The translations under genes and the position numbers were made by a program. Shown here piece after piece: positions 1-19,239 of a DNA stretch of 64,000 bases. Position 1 is the first letter of the stretch. The number at the start of each line of letters is the position of its first letter. Origin of the DNA: Begonia masoniana (taxonomy: Eukaryota; Streptophyta; Magnoliopsida; Cucurbitales; Begoniaceae); NCBI GenBank assembly GCA_022432975.1, contig CM039516.1, positions 36,029,599-36,093,598 of the forward strand. Direction: 5' to 3'. The notes under the pieces were generated by a model. That model was not told the origin of the DNA and did no database searches. It saw nothing but the letters and a program-made list of their open reading frames with translations.

Positions 1-1741
<1,741 letters not shown>

Positions 1742-3814
1742 CTCACACCTGGCTCAGGAAAAACTCTAAAATCTCTACACTATTTTCTTGCTCATGCAAA
1801 TTTTCTCGTTTTATGAGTGACGATGATGGATTTTTATTCAAGTAGATCGATTAAAGAAGATGAGACAACAACTTATGATGCCAATATGGACTGGTATTCG
1901 GACGCCATGTCTATGTATGGTTATCTTCGATCATTCGATCACTTAGAAGGTAATGAAGATATAGAGGTACATTCGACCTCGAAAATTCTAGATGATGAGC
2001 TTCGAACCCCGGTCGACTCGAAAGATGATGAGGTGGAACGCATATTGGTAAGACAAGAAATTTCAATAGAATTTTTTTTGAAAAAAAAAATATAGTTATT
2101 TAAAAGCTATTAGAGAAAAAATAGTCGAATATGCTTTGAAGATGGGTTATGACATCAAATTCATCAAAAGTAAATCTCGGCGACTCACAGCAGTGTGTGA
2201 AGATGAATGTGAGTGGACACTACATGCTTCGAAGATGCGAAATGAGCTTATATTCCAAATAAAGAGTTTCACAAATTCTCATAACTGTGCAAGGAAAATT
2301 GAGAATCGACACGATACTGCAAAATGGGTAGCAAACCATTTTTTGAATAGGTTCAAAAGTCAACATACGTGGAAAATTATTTCCATAATTGAGACGGGGA
2401 GGAATGATTTGAATGTTAACATTACACCAAGTCTTGTCAGGAGAGCAAGAAGCGAAACTCGAAAACTTAACGAAGGGTAGAGCGATGGGCAGTACAAGCT
2501 ACTACGGTCGTACATAGGGGAAATATTTAGATCAAATCCGGGTAGCACAGTGCGCCTACAGACTTACTTGGTAGGCTCTAGCGCTAATGAAGTATGTGTA
2601 TTCAAAAGAATGTACATGTATATGGCTGCTTGCAAGGCAGGTTTGCTGCAATGTGGCAAACATATTATCTGTTCAGATGATTGTCATATGAAGGGCTCGT
2701 GTCCCGACCAATTACTCACAGCCGTCAGTATTGATAGCAATGATGACATATATCCCAATGTTGTTGCTAATCTGGAGTTAGAGTGTAGAGACTCATGGAC
2801 ATGGTTTTTACAAATATTAAAACAAGATCTAGACACTAAAGATGGATGGATGGACAAAATTGTGTCAGATTGACAAAAGGTATAATGCTGTAACGCCCCG
2901 AGTTTTCTAAACTCAGTTCGTTACTCATAAACCCGAACATAACTAGGAAATTTTGGACCAAACTTAAAATTTCACTTGAAAGTCAAAACTCGATGTTCAC
3001 TGAAACCACAACATTTAAAATTCACAGCGGAAAAAGAAAAAAAATCATTTGAAAACAAGCAGAGATTAAACGGGGTTGTAAATCAATGTTTGGAAATATC
3101 AATTGAAATAGTAGGAATTGGTTCGACCAAGTCTTAAGCGTGGAAACATGAAAATTGTAAAAGTCAAACGCATCTGCCGCTAGACAAGGTCAACAAAAAG
3201 AAATAAACTGAAGACTTCCACCAATGACGTCAGCCGGAAGAATCACTCTACCAACTTCAGCCGATCGCAAAACGACAAGTTTTTGCTACTCGCATCTACC
3301 GGTGACGTCAGCCGGATGATTTGTTCATCCAGCCTCTGCCGACTACAAGACGACAAAACTTTTACTCACGTCTTCCGATAGAACAAACTACATATACTGA
3401 TCACAAGACGACAAAGTTCTACTACATCATCTGATAGGTTTAATACCCGACATCCACCAATCGCTAAACGACAAAAGACTTTTACCTTCATCATCTGATG
3501 AATAAAATACTCGACATCATCCGGTGACTTTACTAAGGACATCATCCGATGGCTTTACTGAAGACATCATCCGATAGTCAACAGAACAACAACTCTATGT
3601 CTGCCGATAGACATCATCTATCGATAGATCAAAAATACTCAACGAAAACAGCGTAGCAACAATTTCACTCTAACAAGAAAACTTTACCAGTAGAACATGA
3701 ACATTTTACTAAAAACCATTCCAAACTATTTAAATCAGTGTATTTCTCCGAAATATGGTGAGACCACTATTAAACTGACAGAGTATCATTAACAGAAAGT
3801 CTTAAGATGTATTC

Positions 3815-6804
<2,990 letters not shown>

Positions 6805-6974
6805 CTCAGTTTTTAAACAGATCCACGAAGTTTGTTTTCACGAAAGTTATTATGTTTTAAACACGTGTTTAATTGATGGTTGATAAACGAGAGACAAATA
6901 ATGTTATTTTAGAGTTTAAGGGAGTAAAGTGTAGAAGAGGATATGTGCAGAGGAGGTGAAATGAAAGAGGAAAG

Positions 6975-7002
6975 CTCTCTGGAATTCTCGAATTCCAGAG
7001 AG
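6975..7002. repeat. Perfect inverted repeat, 13-bp arms
   Basis: CTCTCTGGAATTC at 6975-6987 and its exact reverse complement at 6990-7002, with a 2-base spacer. A similar hairpin lies in the related LTR at 17438-17462. Confidence 0.9.
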
Positions 7003-7127
7003 TATGTTAAGACAAAAAGGTAAGAGAAGAAAGCAAGGGAAGAGAAGAAAGCAGGGATCGGGAAAGTGAAGGAAGCAGAGATCGCCCAAGTGGGCGATCG
7101 ATTCGCTGTGCCGTGATCGATCGCCGT

Positions 7128-8970
7128 GATCGATTGCTGCAGCAGCGATCGATCGCCATGATCGATTGCTGCAGCAGCGATCGATCGCCATGATCGATTG
7201 CTGCAGCAGCGATCGATCGCCATGATCGATTGCTGCAGCAGCGATCGATCGCCATGATCGATTGCTGCAGCAGCGATCGATCGCCATGATCGATTGCTGC
7301 AGCAGCGATCGATCGCCATGATCGATTGCTGCAGCAGCGATCGATCGCCATGATCGATTGCTGCAGCAGCGATCGATCGCCATGATCGATTGCTGCAGCA
7401 GCGATCGATCGCCATGATCGATTGCTGCAGCAGCGATCGATCGCCATGATCGATTGCTGCAGCAGCGATCGATCGCCATGATCGATTGCTGCAGCAGCGA
7501 TCGATCGCCATGATCGATTGCTGCAGCAGCGATCGATCGCCATGATCGATTGCTGCAGCAGCGATCGATCGCCATGATCGATTGCTGCAGCAGCGATCGA
7601 TCGCCATGATCGATTGCTGCAGCAGCGATCGATCGCCATGATCGATTGCTGCAGCAGCGATCGATCGCCATGATCGATTGCTGCAGCAGCGATCGATCGC
7701 CATGATCGATTGCTGCAGCAGCGATCGATCGCCATGATCGATTGCTGCAGCAGCGATCGATCGCCATGATCGATTGCTGCAGCAGCGATCGATCGCCATG
7801 ATCGATTGCTGCAGCAGCGATCGATCGCCATGATCGATTGCTGCAGCAGCGATCGATCGCCATGATCGATTGCTGCAGCAGCGATCGATCGCCATGATCG
7901 ATTGCTGCAGCAGCGATCGATCGCCATGATCGATTGCTGCAGCAGCGATCGATCGCCATGATCGATTGCTGCAGCAGCGATCGATCGCCATGATCGATTG
8001 CTGCAGCAGCGATCGATCGCCATGATCGATTGCTGCAGCAGCGATCGATCGCCATGATCGATTGCTGCAGCAGCGATCGATCGCCATGATCGATTGCTGC
8101 AGCAGCGATCGATCGCCATGATCGATTGCTGCAGCAGCGATCGATCGCCATGATCGATTGCTGCAGCAGCGATCGATCGCCATGATCGATTGCTGCAGCA
8201 GCGATCGATCGCCATGATCGATTGCTGCAGCAGCGATCGATCGCCATGATCGATTGCTGCAGCAGCGATCGATCGCCATGATCGATTGCTGCAGCAGCGA
8301 TCGATCGCCATGATCGATTGCTGCAGCAGCGATCGATCGCCATGATCGATTGCTGCAGCAGCGATCGATCGCCATGATCGATTGCTGCAGCAGCGATCGA
8401 TCGCCATGATCGATTGCTGCAGCAGCGATCGATCGCCATGATCGATTGCTGCAGCAGCGATCGATCGCCATGATCGATTGCTGCAGCAGCGATCGATCGC
8501 CATGATCGATTGCTGCAGCAGCGATCGATCGCCATGATCGATTGCTGCAGCAGCGATCGATCGCCATGATCGATTGCTGCAGCAGCGATCGATCGCCATG
8601 ATCGATTGCTGCAGCAGCGATCGATCGCCATGATCGATTGCTGCAGCAGCGATCGATCGCCATGATCGATTGCTGCAGCAGCGATCGATCGCCATGATCG
8701 ATTGCTGCAGCAGCGATCGATCGCCATGATCGATTGCTGCAGCAGCGATCGATCGCCATGATCGATTGCTGCAGCAGCGATCGATCGCCATGATCGATTG
8801 CTGCAGCAGCGATCGATCGCCATGATCGATTGCTGCAGCAGCGATCGATCGCCATGATCGATTGCTGCAGCAGCGATCGATCGCCATGATCGATTGCTGC
8901 AGCAGCGATCGATCGCCATGATCGATTGCTGCAGCAGCGATCGATCGCCATGATCGATTGCTGCAGCAGC
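7128..8970. repeat. 32-bp palindromic satellite, about 57 copies
   Basis: About 1,843 bp of a 32-bp unit built from GATCGATTGCTGCAGCAG followed by CGATCGATCGCCAT. I saw no differences between copies. The unit contains the palindrome TGCTGCAGCA flanked by GATCGAT and ATCGATC, so each copy can fold back. Because 32 is not a multiple of 3 and the unit lacks stops, three overlapping minus-strand reading frames of over 600 codons are open. They are not genes. Confidence 0.97.
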
Positions 8971-9237
8971 TCTCCCAATGTTATAAATCCTCTTCATCAA
9001 TTAAGAGGCAGATTAATTCCCTTAACAGCTATAATGATCCCTAGGTTCCCTTGAGAGTGAGATCAACTCTCCCAATGTTATAAATCCTCTTCATCAATTA
9101 AGGGGCAGATTAATTCCCTTAACAGCTATAATGATCCCTAGGTTCCCTTGGGAGTGGGATCAACTCTCCCAATGTTATAAATCCCTTCATAAGTTAAGGG
9201 GTGGATTAGTTCCCTTAATAGTTTGTCTGTCACATTC
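8971..9237. repeat. 97-bp LTR module, about 2.5 copies
   Basis: Units begin TCTCCCAATG at 8971, 9068 and 9165 and contain TTAAGGGGCAGATTAATTCC. The same module occurs as two copies at 39170-39350 and 46870-47060, and in reverse orientation at 61085-61295. It is therefore an ancestral internal repeat of this LTR family. Confidence 0.85.
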
Positions 9238-9285
9238 AGTTCATGCCTTACCATTCCTTACATGAAAATTCATTTTCGTAATCTT

Positions 9286-10941
<1,656 letters not shown>

Positions 10942-11712
10942 TGAAATATTGGGGCATTGTGGTTATTATATTGTTTTATGTTGACTCTGTTTTTCTTTCA
11001 AATATCAGAGATTGTTGACTGCTATGCGAGATGAAATAGGTTTGGCCGAACACCGCTATTGCCTCTGGCATATATACGCAAACTTCAAAAACTAATTTCG
11101 GAGCATAGTGTACAGAGATGCAATGTGGAATGCGGCCAAGGCAACTACAAGTTTTCATGTCCAGATAGAAATGAGAAAGTTACATCAGATTAACCCGAAA
11201 GCCCACGAATATCTTCGAGGCATAGAGCCTAGATATTGGGTCAGCCATGCATTTTCTTTTATTCCCAAGTGCGAAATGAGATTGAATAATTTATGCGAGT
11301 CATTCAATGCAGTTCTATTGCCTGCCAGAGACAAACCAATCCTGACCATGTTCGAGATGATCCAAAAGTGCTTGATGACTTGGATAGTGAAAAAATATGA
11401 GAAGTTGGCATCGTCAACAGACGTCTTGTGTCTGCAGATAAGAAAGAAGCTTGGGAAGCTAGAATGTGCAGCTCGAAATTGGAGTCTTATGTTTGCGGGA
11501 GCTTCACGATTCGAGGTCAGCAACGGCAATGAACAATATGTTGTCGACATAAATATGTGTGTATGTAACTGTAACAAGTGGGAGCTTACTGAAATCTCGT
11601 TTGTCTATTTCATTCCCTGAGAGTGGTACTGGAAAATTACGTGCATCCATACTATCACAAGAAAACTTATCTACATATGTACTCTCACACTTTATTCAAC
11701 CCCTTAAAATTT

Positions 11713-12490
11713 TTTCTATTTGTAATCACAAGTAGGGTCTTACAACAAAATTGGGTATCATAAAAGCTGAAAGGTTGAGCAAGAAGTCCCACTCTAATCA
11801 AAACTCATCATACTCATAATTAACACAACAAAATACATCTCTTTTGCATTAAAACCCAATAACTTGATAAACCCTTAAAGGAAATCCATCATATTACCTC
11901 GAAGAGCTTGAGAGAAAGGGGAATAGAAGAGATGAAATCGTGGATTTCTTCTTGCGAGAGGGAGGAGAAAAAATCGTGGGAGAGGGAGAAGGTTTTTCTT
12001 CTTTTCCTTCAAATGAGAGTTTTCCTCACTTAATAGAAGTTTCTTGGAGAAGCCTTACCCACTATTGAGGTGGCAAGGTAAGAACCCTTGGATGAAGAGT
12101 GAGGTGTTATCCTGTGAGCCCACCACACCCACCTTTTTCTCTTCCTAATAAAATCCCCTTTTTACCCTTATATTTATATCCATGTTCAACCCACTTCAAA
12201 TTCTTATTTATCAAGTTATACATAATTTAATCTAATAACATCATCTACTATTCACTTATGATAATTTAAACCTAAAACATTATGCACATCTAATAAATTA
12301 TAAGATAAACTTTTTGGATGTTACATGCGTCTTGTCAAATGTGTGAAAACCTATAAATTTGTTTAGGGAAGCAGCGCCTAAAGTGGATCATTTGTGAAGA
12401 CAAATGCGACTATTATGCCCCTACTATCGACATATACAACACGACATCGTCAAGTTCTTCTGACTAACTGTCGAACTTGACGGCTCATCA
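11713..12490. other. Between MULE remnant and solo LTR: probable decayed LTR tail
   Basis: No protein recognised. The stretch 11741-12326 ends GGATGTTACA, like the LTR ends around it, and contains a purine-rich GAGAGGGAGG segment as in the transcribed parts of other LTRs here. No matching start or target duplication was found. The rest up to the CATCA duplication at 12486-12490 shows nothing recognisable. Confidence 0.3.
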
Positions 12491-14426
12491 TGTAACAGTT
12501 TTGAATTCAATTGAAAATTTCCCAAATTCAATTCAAAATTTGATTTCAAATCAAGCAAAGCTATAACCTAATTTTGGATAAAATCAAATAAAATCAATGT
12601 ATAATCAAATGAACCTAACCCGAAAGACAACCAAAATCAAAAAAAGGTTTGAGATTTCAGAGCAACAAATCAGGAAAAATCGGATTTTCAACAATTAGTA
12701 GGATTTCTCACTGAAAATCCGATGCTAAACTGAACGAACCAAGCTTGTAATACGTCCAGAAACATATGAGGATACAGAATAGTCCTCTCTGAAAATCCGA
12801 GCTGATCGGTTACAGTCGGAAAATTCGATCAACAGGAGGATTTCTCGGAGGCGCAGGGTGAACTTTTCCCCTATATATAGAGCCTTCGGTGGAGGAGGAG
12901 AACTCACACCAAAAGCTCTCTATCCCTCTCGAGCTCTTCAACAGAGAGAAAACTTACCTCAGCTCGCAGCTCCGACCACCGCAGCAAGAGTTCCGACAGA
13001 GCTTTCTTCTCTGGCAGCCGAGCTCCGACAAACTCTCGGCCTCCATCGACGACCATCTTCGGAGTAAGCCCTCTCTCTCTTCCCCAATCTCCCTGTCTCT
13101 GTCTCTGTCTCACACTCTCCCTCTCACTCTGCAGAACTCGCGACAAAGAAGGAGAAGAAGAAGGGTTCGGGTTTTTGTTTTAAAAACCTGAATCGGTTCA
13201 CTTAAGTTGAACCGAACCAGACCAACAGTGAACTGAACCAGACCAATAGTTCACCGACCTGACCCGTACTGTTCACCTGACCTAAACCGGACCCGACCCG
13301 ACCCAATTTTTGACCCGATTCTAACCGAACCGATTGAAAATTTAATCGGTAAGAATTTCTGCCAAAATTCTTTTAAAGTTGGATTAAATTAAGTGAGATT
13401 TTAATTTTGATATTCGAATTATGCAGAAAATATTTTGGAACCGTCTGATTCGATCCAAATCGACTCAACCGACCCGGTCCGACCCGATAACACAACGTAA
13501 GGAAATTCTGCTCAATTTACTTTGGAAATTGGAATTATTAAGTAGGATATTAATATCAAAGATTTTAATTGAGCAGGATATTGTTCTAGAAATTTTGGAA
13601 AATCCCGATAAACTCATATTGCTCAGAATCCAAGTATGTGAAATACAAAGTTTTAGCTACGGCCCTACATCACAAGATTATATATTATTTTATCATTGTT
13701 TTATTTTTATCACACGTTTTCGATGTTTGCGCACGTATGTTAGAATATCGACATAGAATAGTTTGAAATTTAAAATGGATAAGTTAATTTCATGTGTATG
13801 AAAAAGTAAAAGGGAATTGACGGAAAATGCGATAGCAAAAGCCTGAACGACAGTGAGATGGTGAGATTGAGCATATGTTTTAACGTGATAGCAAAAGTCT
13901 GAACGACGGTGAGATGGTGAGCTTGATCGTTAAAATTAAAAGTAAAAGATGACGAAGCCTGAACGACAATGAAATGGCTAAGTCTTAACAGGATTCGGTA
14001 AAAGTAAAAGTAAAAGTAAAAGTTTTGCACGTATTTCCACTTACTGAGTTTTTCTCACCGTTTTGTTTTAACTTGTGATGTAGGTGAGTTTTTGTCTGAG
14101 GAAGAAATTGCTGCAATTGAAAACCTTCTAATGGCAAGCGAGCATACAGACGAAGAACATATTGATGATTTCGAGGGAAATGATTTAAACTAGTATGCTT
14201 TAGTTTTCAAACGATATTTAAAGTTTATTTTAATTTGAGACTTTGAATAATTGTGTTAAATTTCTATCATTAAATAAAATTTTCATGAATTGTTTTAATT
14301 ATGTGATGATTTCAAAAAAAAAAATTTCAATTTAACGCTCGATTTTAAGAAAATCAATTTGGGGAAAAATTCTAGAGTTTTCAAAATTAGGGTTTCAAAT
14401 TGAGGATTTTTAAATTGGGCGTTACA
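12491..14426 (+). mobile_element. Solo LTR, 1.94 kb, with target duplication CATCA
   Basis: Starts TGTAACAGTTTTG and ends AATTGGGCGTTACA. The same 5 bases, CATCA, lie at 12486-12490 and 14427-14431. No internal domain is present, so the element was probably removed by LTR-LTR recombination. Inside are a TATA box (12871), a C+T-rich leader, a family of AACCGAACC/GACCCGACC words (13195-13500), imperfect repeats around CTGAACGACAGTGAGATGG (13840-13980) and a short AAAAGT repeat (13995-14022). Several short reading frames in the leader have no protein similarity I recognise. Confidence 0.85.
12871..12880 (+). promoter_or_regulatory. TATA box of the solo LTR
   Basis: CTATATATAG followed about 30 bases later by the start of a C+T-rich leader. 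This is the expected layout of an LTR RNA polymerase II promoter. Activity is not shown. Confidence 0.6.
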
Positions 14427-14930
14427 CATCAACATCTCACACTTTTGTCTTCTTCGGCCTATCAGGTTGGCACTTTATTCTTGGTGGCAGGATTTCCTTT
14501 TCATTTTCTACGGGCCTCCACATTTGTTGGCCGCTATTAGATTTATGCATGTTTGGGTTTAAATGCCAAGTTGTTCAAAAACTGGAAAATCTGGACAGTT
14601 TCGGGTTTGATGTTTTTAGCCTAATCTAATGGTTAAATGGCTTGTACCATGTTAAAGTAGAATCTTGAAGTGATCCATAGGCTTTTGAATTATTGGATTT
14701 GGATAAGTGTAGCATAACCTATAGAATTTTGAAGTTTGGGCAATTATAGGTCAATTCTAGGTTTGAAATTAAGTAATGATTGAATTTGGTTGTTTGATGT
14801 TTAAAGCCACTTTGTTGAATGCTCAAGTGAATTAAGGGAGCATGTTCTTTATCTTTTAGGAAGTCTTTGGACTTAGTTTCTCTCAAATTAGATAAAGTAT
14901 AATAAGTGATATGCATGATTTTGTTGTAGA

Positions 14931-15931
14931 GTAAAAGTAAAAGTAAAAGTAAAAGTAAAAGTAAAAGTAAAAGTAAAAGTAAAAGTAAAAGTAAAAGTAA
15001 AAGTAAAAGTAAAAGTAAAAGTAAAAGTAAAAGTAAAAGTAAAAGTAAAAGTAAAAGTAAAAGTAAAAGTAAAAGTAAAAGTAAAAGTAAAAGTAAAAGT
15101 AAAAGTAAAAGTAAAAGTAAAAGTAAAAGTAAAAGTAAAAGTAAAAGTAAAAGTAAAAGTAAAAGTAAAAGTAAAAGTAAAAGTAAAAGTAAAAGTAAAA
15201 GTAAAAGTAAAAGTAAAAGTAAAAGTAAAAGTAAAAGTAAAAGTAAAAGTAAAAGTAAAAGTAAAAGTAAAAGTAAAAGTAAAAGTAAAAGTAAAAGTAA
15301 AAGTAAAAGTAAAAGTAAAAGTAAAAGTAAAAGTAAAAGTAAAAGTAAAAGTAAAAGTAAAAGTAAAAGTAAAAGTAAAAGTAAAAGTAAAAGTAAAAGT
15401 AAAAGTAAAAGTAAAAGTAAAAGTAAAAGTAAAAGTAAAAGTAAAAGTAAAAGTAAAAGTAAAAGTAAAAGTAAAAGTAAAAGTAAAAGTAAAAGTAAAA
15501 GTAAAAGTAAAAGTAAAAGTAAAAGTAAAAGTAAAAGTAAAAGTAAAAGTAAAAGTAAAAGTAAAAGTAAAAGTAAAAGTAAAAGTAAAAGTAAAAGTAA
15601 AAGTAAAAGTAAAAGTAAAAGTAAAAGTAAAAGTAAAAGTAAAAGTAAAAGTAAAAGTAAAAGTAAAAGTAAAAGTAAAAGTAAAAGTAAAAGTAAAAGT
15701 AAAAGTAAAAGTAAAAGTAAAAGTAAAAGTAAAAGTAAAAGTAAAAGTAAAAGTAAAAGTAAAAGTAAAAGTAAAAGTAAAAGTAAAAGTAAAAGTAAAA
15801 GTAAAAGTAAAAGTAAAAGTAAAAGTAAAAGTAAAAGTAAAAGTAAAAGTAAAAGTAAAAGTAAAAGTAAAAGTAAAAGTAAAAGTAAAAGTAAAAGTAA
15901 AAGTAAAAGTAAAAGTAAAAGTAAAAGTAAA
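14931..15931. repeat. Hexamer array (GTAAAA)n, about 167 copies
   Basis: A perfect run of GTAAAA for 1.0 kb. The neighbouring solo LTR has only about four units at 13995-14022. On the minus strand it gives a spurious poly-leucine frame. Confidence 0.97.
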
Positions 15932-16375
15932 TTTGATGTTGATGGTTTAATGTGCATGCTATGGTTTGTAACTCAAAAAAATTGGAAGTGGTTAAATTGC
16001 TCTAAATATTGCTAAATACTCGAGATAAGTGATGTTGCATGTGCTTGGCCAATCGGTCTACATCACAAGGTGTTAGGAATTTGATGGATTACTTTCATGA
16101 TTTATATGAATTGTTGGGGTATGTAGTTATGGGTAGATTATGTTTTAGGATTAGTGGTTTGTTGATATTATGTCATGTTTGAATGATGATCTTGTTTGGA
16201 GATTTTAATATGATGATTGAGAATATGTTTATATGTTTTATTCATGAATTATGCATCACGTTTTATGAAATTATAGAAAACGATTTTATGTATAGGTTTT
16301 ATGTGAGAAAAGAATGAATGAAACAAATTTGAAATGTACGTAAATGGTTATTTGTGGGACGGGGCTTGAATTAGG

Positions 16376-16480
16376 TTGTCCACACCTAGGACCATGATAT
16401 GTGTCCATTCCCAGGACCAGAACTTTGCCCATGCCTAGGACCATGATACGTGTCCACGCCTAGGACCATGATATGTACCT
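16376..16480. repeat. Short imperfect tandem repeat in LTR
   Basis: Three to four copies of a unit resembling CCTAGGACCATGATATGTGT, spaced about 30 bp. It lies inside the large LTR downstream of the ATGCATCACG landmark. It looks like an early, unexpanded repeat. Confidence 0.7.
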
Positions 16481-17437
16481 ACTCCCCCTATGTGTCCCCC
16501 AATAATTAATGTCAAGTGATAGAAAATAAATAAGAAAAACAGAAACTACATGGTTTTACTAATAGCATGTGCAAGAGTATTCATTTTATCATGCATCACT
16601 TTCTGAGCATTAGGCTCATTAGTTTGATTTTTGTAATGTAGGTTAAGAACTTACAGGTGAGGATTTCGAGCCTCGACTAAGATAAATGATGTAGTTAAAG
16701 GAGTATATTCATGGTAAATGCTTGTGGCTATTAGAGTGACTTTTGACCCGTGGGCACTCTTAAATGTTTTGTACGAATTTAGTATGGATTTGAATATTTT
16801 TGTTTGAAAAACTTTAGTGGTTGTTAATGGTGTTTTGGTGTAAACAGAAAGTGTTGATGTTTTCATAAACAATGAAATGTTTTTATTTAAATATGACTTG
16901 ATAGAAAAATGTGTTTGAATTAAGGGTTTACTACGTTTTAAAGCCTTACGCTACGCATTACATGGTTTACGATTTTATTATGATGGATGTTGTCAAAGTC
17001 TTATAGTTTGATGGTTTAAGAATTTTAAAAAGATTGAATGATTTATAGCTGGTTGATGTGAAGATGGGAAGACAGCATGTAACGACCCTAACACTGTACC
17101 CTTATTTTCCCGTATATATATATTTTTTTATCCTTATAACTCTAAGTTTATCATCTAAGCGGAAAACATTTGAAAATCATTAGATAAAATGTATTAAGGT
17201 AAGAAAACCATAGAAAACATTTAATTAAAACTTAAAACAATAACTTAAAAACAAATTAAAACAATAAAAATCACCGGCCAATGCACAGATGGGCATAAGG
17301 GACATTAGTCCCAAAATCTATAGGGGCGATCGATCGCCCCATTATCAAGCGATCGATCGCCCATGTTATAATACAGGGGCGATCGATCGCCCCTGTATCA
17401 GGCGATCGATCGCCCTATTACTGGCGATCAATCGGCA

Positions 17438-17462
17438 GGCTCTCTGGAATTTCCAGAGAGCC
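17438..17462. repeat. Inverted repeat, 12-bp arms
   Basis: GGCTCTCTGGAA and its exact complement separated by one T. A second, imperfect version follows at about 17507-17540. It is related to the hairpin at 6975-7002, so the structure is a conserved feature of this LTR family. Confidence 0.85.
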
Positions 17463-18184
17463 GCCTCACTTCTGCCGATCGATCACCCCCTTCTAGCGAT
17501 CGATCGGCAGGCTCTCTAGATTCTGAAATCCAGAGAGCTGCTCCTCTTTTCTTCTTCTTCTTTCCTTCACTCTTCCTTCCTTCTTCTCATTCCCTAAACA
17601 CTTTTCTTTCCACACATACTCCCTAACAAACACAACAAACTAAACACTTCATCACATTTTCATTCAAAACATCCTACATTTTATACCTTTCTCCATTTCA
17701 TAATTCACAAAACCTACGTAAAACTTAGCCAAAAACGTAGTGAAAATTCATAAAAACAAACTGCATGGATCCGTTTAAAACTAAACATTTCCCCTTGTTT
17801 TAAATCACTAAGCAGTTTATAAAATAGTTTCCAAAACGTTTAAAAACATCAAAACATATACATCTCCTAACGAGTCACCCTTTAACCCATATAATTCTCC
17901 TTATACAATCATCGATCATTTCTAATTAACATATCCTCAAAATACTTACATACATCCCCACGGGTCGAAATCGCCTCGACTGCACAGCGTACTCCCATGG
18001 GCATCCTTCTTCAACCTGCGTGTTCATCGAGCGGAGGAATGCCTTCCTCACCTGATTCGAGTTCACCTACACCATAAAGACACCTATGAGATAAATCTCA
18101 GTAAGTTCTACGTAAGTGACAATGCATGAACATGTATATGCAATTTTCATAACTTTCGTGCATTCATTTCATTTATCATTTCAT

Positions 18185-18310
18185 ATTAGTCGTCACATTT
18201 CAGTCGTCTCAGTCGTCTCATTTTAGTTGTCTTGGTCGTCTCATTTCAGTCGTCTTAGCCGTCTCATTTCAGTCGTCTTAGTCATCTCATTTTCGTTCGT
18301 CTATTTAAGT
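18185..18310. repeat. Short array of CAGTCGTCTCATTT-like units
   Basis: Five or more imperfect units of TCAGTCGTCT(C/T)A and CATTT. Read on the element's own strand it lies just past GTCATGCATCATC and ACGAAAGAAAATG. That is about the same position as the 3.15-kb array of the related LTR at 54280. Confidence 0.75.
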
Positions 18311-19239
18311 CATCACATTTCATTTTCTTTCGTGAAATCCATGCATAAATCTATTTTTCATGACATTTGTAAAATGATGATGCATGACAATAAAAGCGTA
18401 ACATAAACATACAACGTGCGTACCATCAAAACAATACAAGCATAACCTACAAAACAATTAACCCTAAACTACCCAACCAAAGCATGTAAACATAATTATC
18501 ACCAAATAATCCTCAACATCCGACTCGACTTATGGTGTAGGCCAATCGGCCACAGTAAGTCACGAGAACTTACCTGTCGTCCGTAGAAAGTCGAGCTCCG
18601 TCCACGAGCTTTGTTCACCTAGGCCAATTCACAATAATCATTATTAAAATCGATCCTAAGAGATCGAATTCCGAAGTCTAACGAAACTCCTAGCTAAAGG
18701 AAATTTTCCTAAAATTCTAATAAATCTCTCTCGGGCATTTTATCGAGCATCATATGCTCACAAACCTTAAACTCCATTAATGGATTTCTCCATTTTCCAT
18801 CAACCCCAACATTAACTTAACAATCACCCAAACATCATTAATCATTTAATCTACCTAAATAACAACAAAAGTATCATCAATAGGAAATGATCTAACCATC
18901 CTATCGATTTCTAACGAAATCCGGAAATTTCTCTCAAAACCCTAAACCGAATAACATCCTAAAAATGAGACAATACTTGCCTAATGCATAGAACTTACCT
19001 AGAGGGTTGATTTGTCGAAGAACGAAGAAGAAATAAACGCCGGAGGAAGAACATCACTTGGCCGAAGGAGAAACAGCGAAGGGAGGAGAGAAAATCGCCA
19101 AGGGGAGAAAGGAATCGCGTTCTGGAAAACTGAATGGAAGGGGGAGGGGAGTTTTAGTTTTTATTTAAATTTTAACCTTGCAATTTACTTAAATGTCATT
19201 CCCTTAATTCCTCGGTTATTTTATTATTTCATTTAACGA

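Larger units (their letters stand above)
6805..8970 (+). mobile_element. Fragment of the LTR family seen at 17078, with expanded 32-bp satellite
   Basis: Contains, in the opposite orientation, the same succession as 17320-17640: GATCGATCGCC repeats, a CTCTCTGGAA hairpin, then a purine-rich stretch (pyrimidine-rich at 17540-17640). This supports a piece of that LTR family placed inside LTR copy A. Boundaries are not sharp and no target duplication was found. Confidence 0.5.

Noticed and set aside
6909..9000. Three overlapping minus-strand frames of 626-694 codons rich in IDR, CCS and LLQQS
   Set aside because: All three frames of a 32-bp repeat are open because the unit lacks stops and its length is not a multiple of 3. 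No codon bias, and one unit explains all.
11741..12326. A further solo LTR ending GGATGTTACA
   Set aside because: No matching TG start with a target duplication could be found, so it is listed only as possible LTR debris.
12858..13191. Small plus-strand proteins after the TATA box
   Set aside because: C+T-rich LTR leader with several overlapping frames and no recognisable domain.
14931..15931. Interstitial telomere repeat
   Set aside because: The unit is GTAAAA, not the plant TTTAGGG.
14719..15957. 412-codon poly-leucine frame
   Set aside because: Product of the (GTAAAA)n hexamer array on the minus strand.
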